This document shows positions 1-26,903 of a stretch of DNA of 64,000 bases, piece after piece. The translations under genes and the position numbers were made by a program. The notes beneath the pieces are model-generated. The model saw only the letters and a program-made list of their open reading frames with translations, was not told where the DNA came from and searched no databases. This stretch comes from Hoplostethus atlanticus (lineage: Eukaryota; Chordata; Actinopteri; Trachichthyiformes; Trachichthyidae): positions 951,501-1,015,500 of the forward strand of contig JAXDDX010000010.1 in assembly GCA_034670405.1 (NCBI GenBank). The letters run 5' to 3'. How positions within the stretch are numbered: position 1 is the first letter of the stretch; the number at the start of each line of letters is the position of its first letter.

Positions 1-130
1 AGGTCTACAGTCACAACAACACCAGCAACAATGTAAGAATAAGTAATGGTTATGTTTCACCGAGATCGCCCATAGCAACATTTCCCATCATGATACAGAC
101 GATTACAAAGGTGTGAAGGTAGATAAACCC

Positions 131-712
131 TCAGTGTCCACTTTATTAGGTACACCTCCCTGTTTCACAAACACCTCGCTCCTCCTCGCTCAGACAGTGA
201 GTCACGTATAAATAAAGCACGCAGGCGGAGTCGAGAGGTACAGTTTGACTAAATGTTAGAATTGGCAAGACACGTGATGTAAACAACTCTGAATCCTTGG
301 TGCTAGACTATGGTGCTAGACACACCATTTCCAGCATCTTAGAAATGGCCGCCCTGGGATTTTTGCACACAGCAGTGTCTAGAGTTCAGCAAGAATGGTG
401 AGATAAACTTATAGCTGCATTTATAGGTGCTCCGGTGGAGGGGTGGGGTCGGGGTGCTCTGCATGATTGGAACTGATTTGTGTAACAGCAATTATACATG
501 TTTTTCTTGTTATAGTGTTCACTTTCTTCCAATGAAAGTGAACCATTTGTTGCAAAAATCTGGTGAAACCGCATGACACTATCGAGTCAGCATGGATCAA
601 TATTCCTGTTTTGGTACCTTGGTGAATCCACCTCTCGAAGGATTCAGGCTGTTCTGGAGGCAAACACAGGTGCTAGGGGGTACTAGCTAGGTGTACCTCA
701 TAAAGTGACCTG
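131..712 (+). mobile_element. Tc1/mariner-like transposon, internally deleted
   Basis: The left end (ccactttattaggtacacct, about 138-157) is matched by an inverted copy at the right end (aggtgtacctcataaagtg, 688-706). Inside, 340-405 and 609-660 resemble the start and end of a Tc1-type transposase region common in fish, but the middle of the gene is missing and there is no usable reading frame. It is a dead copy inside a tmem266 intron. The family assignment is from memory of such elements. Confidence 0.6.
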
Positions 713-1050
713 GAGATGCATGTTTTTAAGGTGACATGAGGCCAGGCTTTTGTTCTTTTACAGGTGACCTGTCATCACATAACTTGACACAAGGAGTAAT
801 TGACCAAGTTATTAACTGAATTACGTGATACTGCTGGGATTGGTGAAGGTTTAGTGTTTAGTAACCAGTATTAATGATGACAGACAGCTATAGAATGAAG
901 AACTAAATAGTCCACCAACACTGACCCTGTATTTTACCAAACACAACTTAACCAACTGCCTCAGACCTACCTCCTAACAAAATGTCTTCTCTTGGTTAAT
1001 CTTGACGCCTTTTAACACCATCAGCTGGAAGTCCTTTTCAGATCATTTTA

Positions 1051-1062
1051 AATCAGATTATA
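1051..1062. repeat. LINE target-site duplication, left copy
   Basis: AATCAGATTATA is identical to 2264-2275 on the other side of the LINE. Confidence 0.8.
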
Positions 1063-2263
1063 ATCATTACATTACATTACATTACAGGCATTTAGCAGAC
1101 GCTTTTATCCAAAGCGACTTACAATAAGTGCATTCAACATAGGTAGGCAAGAAAACTACTAGTCACCAGAAATCGTAAGTGCATTTCCTTCCTAAACAAG
1201 CAACTAAGAGCATAACTAGTGTTAAGGTAAAAGTGCAATAAGTTAGCTACCTACTTTTCTTAAACAAATGAGACAAATAAGAAAATCAAATGAGCAAGAG
1301 CTAAGACAAATAAGTGTATCAAATAAACAAGATCCAATAAACAAGAGCTCATACAAATAATTGACGACAAATAGGCAAGGCTAAGAGGAAGGGTCAGGGT
1401 AGTGTTTCCTGAAGAGGTGGGTTTTCAGCCTGCGGCGAAAGATGGGCAGCGACTCTGCTGTCCTGACATCAGTGGGGAGTTCATTCCACCACTGCGGGGC
1501 CAGGACAGAGAAGAGCCGTGACCGTGTAGATCGGCCGCAGGGACCTCTGAGCGACGGGGCAACCAGTCGCCTCGAGGCAGCAGCGAGGGTCGGGCAGGGG
1601 TGTAAGGCTTGACCATAGCCTGGAGGTAAGAAGGAGCTGTTCCTTTCACTGCCCTATAGGCTAGCACCAGGGTCTTGAACTGGATGCGAGCTGCTACAGG
1701 GAGCCAGTGTAGAGAACGGAGAAGGGTAGTTGTGTGGGAGAACTTGGGGCGGTTGAACACCAGACGAGCTGCAGCTTTCTGAACAAGCTCCAGAGGTCTG
1801 ATGGCAAACGCCGGGGCACCAGCAAGGAGGGAGTTGCAGTAGTCCAGGAGGGAGATGACAAGAGCCTGGATGAGCACCTGCGCTGCCTTGTCAGTGAGGA
1901 AGGGGCGAATCCTCCTGATGTTGTAGAGGAGGAATCTGCAGGAGCATGTTACTGATGCGATGTTTGCCGAGAACGACAGTTGGTCGTCCAGGGTAACACC
2001 CAGATTCCTCAGCAGTCCGAGTTGACGTCACCACAGCATTATCAATGGTGATGGCCAGGTCTCGGTGCGGACAGCCCTTCCCCGGGAGGAACACCAGCTC
2101 AGTCTTGTCCAGGTTGAGCTTCAGGTGGTGCATCGTCATCCACTCCGAAATGTCAGCCAGGCATGCAGCAATGCGGCCTCCACTTGTGTGTCAGAGGGGG
2201 GAAATGACAGGATCAGCTGGGTGTCATCTGCATAGCAGTGGTAGGAAAAGTCGTGGAGAAGAT
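1063..2263 (-). mobile_element. 5'-truncated L2/jockey-like LINE with target-site duplication
   Basis: On the minus strand the copy begins inside the reverse transcriptase. The palm motif YADDTQ is readable at about 2219-2235, followed by LKLNLDKTELVF (near 2110) and then LDYCNSLLAGAPAFAIRPLE and LVFNRPKF (1877 down to 1425). Frame shifts between these pieces mean it is not functional. The 3' tail carries the common fish block at 1087-1130 and ends in (GTAAT)n (plus-strand attac repeats, 1065-1087). The 12-base string AATCAGATTATA lies directly on both sides (1051-1062 and 2264-2275), fixing the borders and showing target-primed insertion. Confidence 0.85.
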
Positions 2264-2275
2264 AATCAGATTATA
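2264..2275. repeat. LINE target-site duplication, right copy
   Basis: AATCAGATTATA is identical to 1051-1062 and lies 74 bases before the tmem266 exon at 2350. Confidence 0.8.
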
Positions 2276-2349
2276 TTTATTATTAAATTGTTGTTATTGT
2301 TATTAAATGTCTGTGTGTCTGTCTCTCTCTCCCTCCTTTTCCCCCTCAG

Positions 2350-2465
2350 CTTATGTGTTACAGGTCAAAGTTGAGATGGAATTGGAGTTCCAGCAGTGTG
2401 AGAAGACCAAGGCTGTGAGAGAGGAGCAGCTAGAGCGCCTCACTCAGATCTGCCAGGAACAGGCT
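2350..2465 (+). CDS. tmem266: tmem266 exon, coiled-coil part 1
   Basis: The acceptor is a C/T tract ending ccccctcag, and the donor reads GCT|GTGAGT. The first two bases complete a codon from the exon outside the window, followed by 38 codons ending CQEQA in phase 0. The exon starts 75 bases after the target-site duplication of the LINE at 1063-2263. Confidence 0.85.
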
Positions 2466-3978
2466 GTGAGTACCAAAACACCTTAGATTTAACCTTTAAG
2501 TTAGCTTGTGAGCTGTGTAGGAAGAGAAGATAACATGGGGCACGGACAGTCAAAATTGGGGTTACGTTAATGCACAAGCATGTAAGTTTCACCTTCCATT
2601 GAGCCCTGAAACTGGACGAAATGAACCCCTGAGATTGCATTCATTTTAGATCCTTTAAGACTGCATTCACTTTGGCACTTTGTCTTAGCCTGTAAATTTC
2701 CATTCATTTTAAAGTTTAGCCTTAGATTCACTCTGCAAGTCCCCATCCACCTCATATTTACTGTGGGTTAAAGGTGAATCCTCATTTACCTCAGATCTAA
2801 CCTGAGAGAGAGTCCTTAATGTCTCCCTTCACCTCAGAATTAGGCTGACTGTAATTACCCACTAAATGTCCACATACTTTAGTTTTATTCTTAGAGTTAT
2901 CCCGCAGGACTCCAGTCACCTTACATTTAACCTTTAGTGTAAGTTTATCTATAACTCCCCATTTATCCTAGAAAACTCCTGAACCCTTAAGTCCCTATTC
3001 ACCTTGGAATAAACCCTACAGTCCACTCCTGTCCCTAATCCCCTCAGATTCAACCTTACAGCGAAGTTCCCAAAGTTATCGTAAAATTAGCCTGTACATT
3101 ACTGCACATCTTTATTTATAATGTTAAAGCCAAAAATAATCAAGTATAATTGTAAACATTCAAACTGCTTTATATCCCCAATGTCATATAGCCACCATTC
3201 ACGTCATAGTAAATCCTATACTGTAGTAATAGACTGACCAGTACAACACAAATGCTCTTTGCCAGGTAAGAGTCATTTGATGAACCACCAGAGGGCAGCA
3301 ATACTTTACCTACAAGCTCAATGTCTCTGCACTTCATCAAGATTCCTCAGAGCCACTGATCATACAGAACGGGGGAACGGGGGAAAAGGGAAAGTCAAAA
3401 AGGCATTTCTAAATATTGAAGCGGATTTAAACGAAGCTTTGTTCACTCTCAGATAATCAGTCTATACAAAATAAAACACCATCTTGTTGGGTCTCAAAAT
3501 TGTACAGGATATTTTGTTCTGGTGCTACAACAGTTTTCTTTATTCTGTAATCACTTTCATTGAAGAGCTTTACTAGATTGCATGCAAGGGTTTCTTGTCA
3601 ACGGGTGCTTAGATGTGCACTTATTCCCAAGATTCAAAACCTCAAAATCAATACAGAGAGGCCCTAACGTAACATCAACTAAGTATATTATTGTATAGCA
3701 CACCCAGGACATGATTGGATAGTTGGAGTAATGCTGAAAAAGAAGTGACTTGTAATTTGCCTTGATATTTTTCAATACGACTTGTCAGGTCTTGAGAAAG
3801 TCAGTCGAGACAAAATGATCAAGCCAGAGCTCTGCTGTCTCTACTGCCTATATTACTCTATACACCCTGTTTTTTATCGCCGTCTCTCTCCAACATTCTC
3901 ACCCCTCCTTTTTATCTTTCTCCACCTTCCCTGTTTGTTCACACTGCCCACACTCCCTTCCCTTCTCTCCCACTCTCT

Positions 3979-4018
<40 letters not shown>

Positions 4019-7000
4019 CATCTCCAGTTTGAGATCAGGCAGCTGAGGGCCCATCTGGCGCAGCAGGACTTGGATCTGGCGGCGGAGCGCGAAGCAGCCA
4101 TGCAGATCCACCATGTATGGGGCAAACAGGGCAGGAGCTTCCAGGTGGTGGAGGGCTTGACTCCTGGGGAGTCTGACGATGAGGGTGGCCAGAGGAACCC
4201 CAGGGAGCCCCATGCCACTGCAGGTATCTCATGGTTACTACAACAGGGGTTTTTCGAGACAGGGTAGGAACCCTGAAAATAAGTCCTAAATTGTTCTGAA
4301 GAAATGGAGGTTTCACACCGATAGCTAAGCTTAAGTTTTACATGACAAACGTAATTGTAAAGTAATAATAGCAGCAACAACAGTGAGGTAAAATACACCT
4401 TATGATGGTGACAAAAGTATCAAAAAGCATAGTTTCCATCTACAAGTCAAACTCTTCAAGAATGTTATGTGAATGAATCAAAAATTTTAGAGGGTCAAAA
4501 AATCGGTATTGTACCTTTAAAGCCAATTACTGCAATATTTAGTTCCAAAACCTAAATTACACTTCTGTATGTCATAAATAAATGTTTTATATATACTTAT
4601 TATATATAAGTTTATGGTACAAACCAATGGCACTGTGCTTTGTCCAGTACACTTAATGAATAAAACAACAACAATAAAAAGATGACTTCCCAAACTGAAC
4701 TCTATCAGACTTGAGGAAGCAGCATGACAAACCTGGAGAGAGGAGCAGCATAAAGTATGTACATAATTATGTGGGACAAAAAGTCCCAAACGGTGTAACA
4801 TCAGGTGAACGGGATGCCAGAGCAGTGTTCGGTTAATGTGGAGCAGTAGCCCTGAGCATCTTCGAGGCCAGCCTCTTAGCCCTTCCATGGTCATGCACAA
4901 CACCCATCTGACCGCAGGCATTGTAGGATCAATATGACGGCAAAAAAGCTTTTAGGATCTAGTGAATCCTAGAAGAAAACATGCATGTTCTCCAACAATA
5001 CGTCAGCCCGCACGGGCATCTGTCTTGCCCCAACTGTCTTTCTTACTGCCCCCCTTGTGGTGAGCCTAGCCCGGGCCACCCAGGCTATTTCAGGGACAGA
5101 GTGCTCTGTGCATTGGGCCTTGTTGTTAGGCGAGAGTGGGCCCCTGTCAACATCTGTTCCCCTTCACCTGCAAACCACAATCGGGCACCAGGAGGCTCCA
5201 CAGCAGCCACAGTAGCACCCCAAGGGAATAGTGGGAAATCTGGTTCTCAGGAACAAGTGGGGCTTTTACAAAAACATGGTCAGTGGGATGAGCACTTAGG
5301 CCGCAGGGCTCACTGGGCAGACTGTGGCCTGTATGGGTTGGCAGGTATGAGAGGGTGGCTGGGGCTGCCTGCGGGGTGCCATCAAAGTGTCATGTGTCCT
5401 TATCAAGGCAGTGGGCTACGGCTTAGTTCACGCTTGATATCATGTACCTTGGCATTCATGCTTCCTTACGCGCCTGAAAACTCCGGCACTTCAGTGGCGC
5501 TGTGGACAATCAGACAGTAAATCTGGTTCCCCTATGTTCAGCCGATCTTGGACGGTGGAGCACGACCTCGCACACGACGCCGATGCGGCCGCAATGGCAT
5601 CGTTTTGACCGTGCGCACAAATTTTCTGCATGATGGAGCTCAGAGCAGAAGTCTCTTTCCTTGTTGAGAACAAGCAGGAACGCACACAGCACCTTACCAG
5701 TACAGTAACAACTGAATAGATTCACTTCACTAGAGTACAAAGAAAGCTAGGGAAGTGTGGTCGAAAGGAATATTTAAAACTACCCCGTCTGTCAAATTGA
5801 CTGATTGCAAAGCCTCACTAACTAATGTAAATGTTTTATTTTTTTATTTATTATTTTTAAGCAAAGGCAATATTAAGCAACTAATGCAAATCTCCCAAAA
5901 CAAAAGACAAATACATTACATTTCATTTAAGTGACATTAACCATCATACAGTTTTGCCTGTGGTGTAGAACCTCACCTACACGTCATGATTTAGAAATTA
6001 ACTACAATGACCTTTACATGTCACCTCTCCCTTTCCATAGACTTGTGACAGCCTGATAGCCTGACGATCACAGAAAGAGGAGGAGAGCCTTTTATATATG
6101 CTGGATGACCCATTCTCTTTTCTGAGACTCATGTGTTATTAATTGTGGAGTGATTGTCTCGGTCTTGTTTTAGTGAGTGCAATGCTTCCTCTCCAGGGGT
6201 GGCTCTGGGATTAATATTTTAGACTGAAAAATAAATGAAATTACCCATCAGAGTCTGCAGCGCGTCCCGGGGGACAGGGGCTAGCACTCAGGGTACTTTT
6301 GGCTCCCACTCAGCCAGCGGACAGTGAGCTCAGGACCAATCAAGCGAGCAGAAGAGTGGAGCAGATCGGAGCCATTCACCGTGCATGCTGAAGCCCGCTA
6401 GACTGGAGGGATAGGTGCCTGAACAAAGAGCTCCCACTCTCTCTTTCTCACTCTCTATATCTGTCTCTCTCCTCACTTAGGTCTACCCCACCCTGTTCCT
6501 CTTCCAGTTTATTTCTAATGCGCTGGGGTGCAGCTAATGTGCAGTGTAGCCTGGTGTGATTCTGAGATTTGCCTATGAAGCACCTGTGGCCTGGGGCGGA
6601 TGTGTGAGGAGTCGTATCTGTCAATATGAGTTGTCAATAAAAGTTGTGAAAATGTTCCTTTTCCATTTGGACACATTTGTCCTTAAAACTGAAATGGACC
6701 TAAAGACCTACTATCAAAAAGGACTGAAATGCCATTAAAATATAGAACTTAAAAATAAGGGAGACTTCCAGCTAGTAAGACCTATACACATATACTGTAT
6801 ATGTATATACTATGAAAGTACAATACTATCCATGTACTATGCTTTTGCACTTTATTAACTGTAATCATAATCATATTATCCATTGCTGTTTTTATTTTTA
6901 AATGCAGATACAGTTGTACGTGATGACATGAACAACTACATCAGCCAGTACTACAGTGAAGCAAGCAGTGGTAAGTGACCAGGAACATTTTGTTAAAAAA

Positions 7001-7975
7001 CAACAGAGCAGCAACATAGCGCAGCCACTCTAATGTAAATCTGTCTTCCTGAGTGCATAGTGACTTTTAAATGTGTTGTTTTGCTGCGTATAAATTACAC
7101 TTTATTCTCTTATTTCTTTGTCTTATTTACTTCTGATGGCCTTCATATGATGTTATGCAATGCTCTTAATCTTTTAAATTCAGAGCTATTTTTAGAATGT
7201 TTCATATTTTTACAGTAGATATGAGACTTGCGATATGGTACATTGTTTTTTCTTTGAGTGTGTTGTGTGTGTATTTAAGGGTTTCATTTTTTAGTTTTGT
7301 TGTCTGTTCCAAAATGTCCACAATGTCCTTCAAGATGTGGGGGCATCTGTCTCAGGTGCTCGGGTCATCACCACGGCAGCTATTGACGTCCACCTCCCCA
7401 CCAATCCAAACCCCATCCACTCAAACCCCCTACTCGCTATGGAGCGGGTGGGCAGCACCGTGAGTGACGCCTCCACCAGTGCATCACGGTCCAGTGGCAG
7501 CCTGACAGCCCGCCCCCACAGCCTGAGTAGCCACACCCTGGGTTCTTCCACCACTGACTGCAGCAGCAGCACGGCCCGGGACCTCGGTCTGAACTACAGC
7601 TCCCAGCGCTGCTGCCCTCCCTCCATCTCAAGCCAGGGCCCCTGCAGGGACCCCAGCGTGGTGGTGCAGGAGCTGCTCTGCTCCCTCTCTGAGGACTCCT
7701 GCCTTGGCCAAAAGGGCCTGGCAGTGGACCCTGTCAACCTTAAGCTTCCCAGCCCCACTGGCTCAGCCAATGCCAGCCCTGAGCTGGACAACAGGATCAA
7801 CATCTACAACCGCAGGAACCAGGAGGAGAGGCGGGGCCATGGGAGGGGCTGTGTGCTGTTGCAGACCAAACCCCTGATCCACCTGCAGGGCAGCACTACC
7901 GAGCCCTCCCTGGAGGAAAAGTACCGGCTCTTGGGGCCAGCTGACACACCTCTGGGGCGCATGCCTGATACATAG
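2350..7975 (+). CDS. tmem266: tmem266 (HVRP1), 3' part: last four coding exons
   Basis: Four exons join in frame: 2350-2465, 4028-4223, 6908-6970 and 7335-7975, giving the last 337 residues plus stop. Every junction is GT-AG and the phases agree (0, 1 and 1 at the three introns). The N-terminal four-helix voltage-sensor domain, related to the proton channel Hv1, must lie upstream of the window. Seen here: a charged heptad-like stretch (YVLQVKVEMELEFQQCEKTK, continued by FEIRQLRAHLAQQDLDLAAE) expected to form the dimerising coiled coil, then an acidic linker with TPGESDDEGG, then a long Ser/Thr-rich cytoplasmic tail with RVGSTVSDASTSASRSSGSL, ending RMPDT. The family is known as a Zn-responsive, apparently non-conducting voltage-sensing membrane protein of brain. 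Its identity rests on tail similarity recalled from memory and on synteny with etfa and isl2. The final long exon has strong coding bias and no stop. Confidence 0.85.
3285..3298 (+). promoter_or_regulatory. CTCF-like motif
   Basis: CCACCAGAGGGCAG matches every position of the vertebrate CTCF core CCASYAGRKGGCRS. Binding is inferred from the motif alone. Confidence 0.45.
3979..4014. repeat. (CA)n microsatellite
   Basis: About 17 CA units lie immediately before the tmem266 exon at 4028. Confidence 0.95.
4028..4223 (+). CDS. tmem266: tmem266 exon, coiled-coil part 2 and acidic linker
   Basis: The acceptor is accatctccag and the donor GCAG|GTATCT. It holds 65 codons plus one base, from FEIRQLRAHL to NPREPHATA. 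A (CA)n tract ends about 14 bases before the acceptor and replaces most of the usual pyrimidine tract, so recognition may rest on the C/T run further upstream. Confidence 0.88.
4224..6907 (+). other. tmem266 intron (4224-6907)
   Basis: The intron contains a G+C-rich block (about 4800-5740) with a long unassigned open frame, an A+T-rich centre, and a C/T microsatellite-like run near 6430-6475. No exon was recognised between the two flanking exons, whose phases join directly. Confidence 0.45.
4981..5520 (+). other. unassigned 179-codon open frame in a tmem266 intron
   Basis: ATG at 4981 opens a frame to TAA at 5518-5520. The product is Cys/Pro-rich at the start (CPNCLSYCPPCGEPSPGHPG) and has no domain, signal or membrane segment that I recognise. 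A second overlapping frame (4985-5215) is also open, which is typical of G+C-rich non-coding DNA. The block runs into a further open frame on the other strand (5740-5510), suggesting an old repeat insertion. I regard it as probably non-coding. Confidence 0.2.
6908..6970 (+). CDS. tmem266: tmem266 small exon
   Basis: A 63-base exon between tttaaatgcag and AGTG|GTAAGT. It encodes DTVVRDDMNNYISQYYSEAS and S, and is symmetric in phase 1, so skipping it would keep the reading frame. Confidence 0.85.
7335..7975 (+). CDS. tmem266: tmem266 terminal coding exon
   Basis: The acceptor is tccttcaag and the exon runs to a TAG at 7973-7975. It encodes 213 residues starting (D)VGASVSGARVITTAAIDVH. It is far richer in G+C than its flanks and has a strong third-position C/G preference. 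A second possible acceptor (ctgtctcag at 7349-7357) would shorten the start slightly and break the phase, so 7335 is preferred. Confidence 0.85.
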
Positions 7976-8983
7976 GCTGGATTTACACAGAAACAGAGAG
8001 GAGGGTTTTTTTCTGTTTTACTGTAACCCTGTTTGATCTGATCTTCTCATTGCGGGGCAAACCTGTTCAGAAACCAGGGCCACATAAGATTTAAAAATCA
8101 GATTTTTCTGTTGCTGTGTAAATCCAGCCATAGCCAACCCAGAGCAGGCTTAGAGCCTTACCTTACAGCTGACACTGACTCTCTTCAACTTGTCATGTTT
8201 CAGTAGTCGATGGCAGAAAAGGACATTATGAACTCAAGCAAGGCCAATAGCCCTTTTCCATACTGTACAACCTCCCCTGCTCGTCTTTGAGGCATTTTGA
8301 AATCAGAAAGGGCCTGATATAGCACAACAAAGACAATAACATCCCAGTGAGGGAGAGACTAATGTGTTCTTGGACACAATTGTCATCAGGAATTCCCACT
8401 TTGAATAGGTCCCAAATGTACTGAACTTAACTTGAAACGAAACCAGCAAGGGGCCATTCAAGCCTATACTGAACAAAACTTCTATATTGAACGGTGTTGC
8501 ACACCCAGACACTGTTCTCTGTTCTTGGAGTTTCAAGCAGCGGAAGGGAGTGGTTTTGTTGAGTGGATGTTTTGATTATTTGTTTCTTTTGATTTGTATT
8601 AACAACTTAACATTAATTGTGCAGTTCAAACAGCCACAGGGTACATAAGACTGCTGAACCATACAGCCAATTTCTTACCTTTGTCTTTATAGCACTGAGA
8701 TTCATTTGGTTCATTTGTTCAACAGCATTTTTGTTTTCTTTTACTTGATTCAAGACAGTTTCTAGGGTACATTTGTGTCGGTGAAATGAAAAGGTAAATG
8801 ATTGGACTCTTAAAATGAAACTAGATTGGAGTGCTTGTAGCATGAACCTTTAAAAGATATGCACCCTGAATGGCAAGCCAATCCTTTGCACTTTAATGTT
8901 TACAGGATTTTTGTAAACTTAATATGGAGGAACTCGTTGCCAAATGCAGGTGTTGTCATTTGAATAAAAATAGTAAAAATAAA
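7976..8983 (+). other. tmem266: tmem266 3' untranslated region
   Basis: A roughly 1-kb A+T-rich stretch without coding signal lies between the tmem266 stop and the polyadenylation signals. 8026-8135 holds an imperfect inverted pair around 'aaatccagcc'. The extent is inferred from the signals, not from transcripts. Confidence 0.6.
8963..8983 (+). terminator. tmem266 polyadenylation signals (two AATAAA)
   Basis: AATAAA occurs at 8963-8968 and again at 8978-8983, about 990 bases after the stop. They are the first canonical pair after the coding end, so the transcript probably ends near 9000. Confidence 0.6.
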
Positions 8984-9202
8984 AGCTAGTATTTCTTGAA
9001 TTGCTTTCAGTTTACTGACTATTGTTACTATGTCATTTTAAGTGATTTTGAGCCGTACCAAAGATACTGGATAAAACAATGTTAAAGAACACACAACGGC
9101 ATACGCTTTAAAACACAGTCAAGTGGACTGGGCTCTATCAAATATGTTTTGTGGCGATCTGCCATAAATATTGTTTTTTTTCTCTCCATATGAATGTTCA
9201 AT

Positions 9203-9493
9203 TCACACCCCAGTCACACCTCCCTTGTGTGAGTGTCTGTAAGCTGAAAGAGTAATCTGAATGTTGCCCCAACAGCTCCGGTATTCATGTTCCTGCTTAT
9301 CATTAATTGCGTGTTTGACTTCCATCAGAGTTTGACTCAACGTCTGTTTATGTTCCTTTTCAGCTTTCAAGTCCCGCATCATTATTTCTAGTGTCTGAAT
9401 TGAATGTTGCAATCCTTCCAAGGTTTGAGTTGTGTCATCCACTGGAGGCAACAACAGTGGGGCAGCGAGACCATCTCCATCACAAAGGTCCAT
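9203..9493 (-). CDS. unassigned small coiled-coil ORF between tmem266 and etfa
   Basis: On the minus strand an ATG at 9493-9491 opens a frame of 96 codons to TGA at 9205-9203; without requiring ATG the open frame reaches about 9574. Residues from TQTLEGLQHSIQTLEIMMRD through KAEKEHKQTLSQTLMEVKHA show regular heptad spacing of Leu/Ile/Met with many charged residues, as in a single long coiled coil. I do not recognise the family. It lies 0.85 kb beyond the etfa stop on the same strand. No splice partner in etfa keeps this frame. An octamer ATTTGCAT lies at 9602-9609. It could be a small gene, a terminal exon of something else, or a gene relic. Confidence 0.35.
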   Translation of the reverse strand: MDLCDGDGLAAPLLLPPVDDTTQTLEGLQHSIQTLEIMMRDLKAEKEHKQTLSQTLMEVKHAINDKQEHEYRSCWGNIQITLSAYRHSHKGGVTGV

Positions 9494-9589
9494 GTGTATT
9501 AGAGAGAGTTGTGTTTGAGTGTTTGGCTTCTCCTTTCCAGGGGCTGAAGAATCCAGCCTGCTCTCACAGTACAACAGTATTGCATTAGT

Positions 9590-9860
9590 AACTGTCTCCC
9601 GATTTGCATATCACTCTGAAAAATGTAAATAATTTAAGGTTATTAACATTGGAAGAGCCGTCACAACACAGACTAATTGGCCAAGTCATTCTAAGTGTCT
9701 AGTGAGGAGAATTAAACCCTCTAATTACCTTCTCATATCATTAATTCAGAAGATAAACTATTGTACCATTTTGTTGCTTGTCAAATGTTTACAAGCATCT
9801 AGAGATTGTTTAATTGTTAATAACTATTACGGATGGATGCAATTAAGCAATCAAGGCAAT
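9590..9860. promoter_or_regulatory. candidate homeodomain/POU regulatory island
   Basis: The stretch has the octamer ATTTGCAT (9602-9609) and several TAAT-type cores (ctaattgg, ctaattacc, cattaattc, taattgttaat) in 270 bases with little repeat character. The function is inferred only from motif density. Confidence 0.25.
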
Positions 9861-10157
9861 AAGTGTTTTAGGTATTGAGAAATGGGCATTTCATTCACAC
9901 AAACTGGGTAATCAGGTTTGTTTGTAAAACAATTACTAGACCCCATTTATTTGTAAATGACAGTTCACATGGATTGTTTCCACAAACTGAATCAAAGGGG
10001 GGTAATATGCATACTATTCTTGTAGGCAGGAGAGTATACTTGGCATCTGTGAACAAGAATGCTGTACCTCTTTCCCAGTGCAAGAAACCGAAGACTCATC
10101 CTGTGATATCACATTGATTTTTTTAATTTTTTTTTTTACAACATTTAACACAATAGC

Positions 10158-10163
10158 TTTATT
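10158..10163 (-). terminator. etfa polyadenylation signal
   Basis: AATAAA on the minus strand (plus tttatt) about 185 bases after the etfa stop. It is followed by a T-rich plus-strand run at 10118-10136. Confidence 0.6.
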
Positions 10164-10347
10164 TAGAATTACTATATTAAATAGTATATTAAATACAGAA
10201 TCAAAGATGTATTACATCTAAAAGCAAAGCACCTATTGCACAAGAATCATTCAAATACGTGTAAAGCAGGATTCTCATTTGGGTGGCTCACTTGTAGCTG
10301 ATAAGTAGTTATTGCTGAGTCTTCGGATTTGACTTTGACTACAGGGA

Positions 10348-26809
<16,462 letters not shown>

Positions 26810-26867
26810 GGCTAATACTGTATTGCCCTGGTCCTTAGTGAGTATACGTTACTTATGAAGGGCACTG

Positions 26868-26903
26868 CAGAACCGCGTTACCGGAAGAGAGACATCCGGT
26901 GTG
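26868..26903 (-). promoter_or_regulatory. etfa proximal promoter with two ETS sites
   Basis: ACCGGAAG at 26880-26887 and, inverted, ACATCCGGT at 26892-26900 lie 70-90 bases upstream of the etfa ATG. Paired ETS sites of this type bind GABP (NRF-2), which drives many nuclear genes for mitochondrial proteins. There is no TATA box. The role is inferred. Confidence 0.5.

Larger units (their letters stand above)
2466..4027 (+). other. tmem266 intron (2466-4027)
   Basis: The intron is A+T-rich, with a run of decayed near-repeats of the type 'tt(a/c)acctt...cctta' between 2600 and 3080. It has a CTCF-like site at 3285-3298 and a (CA)n tract near its 3' end. No other gene is visible. Confidence 0.5.

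Noticed and set aside
3782-4267. 161-codon frame covering the tmem266 exon at 4028
   Set aside because: The part before 4028 is intron with a CA tract. Only 4028-4223 is exon.
6780-6820. AT-rich palindromic stretch (tatactgtatatgtatata)
   Set aside because: It is simple TA-rich sequence, common in such introns.
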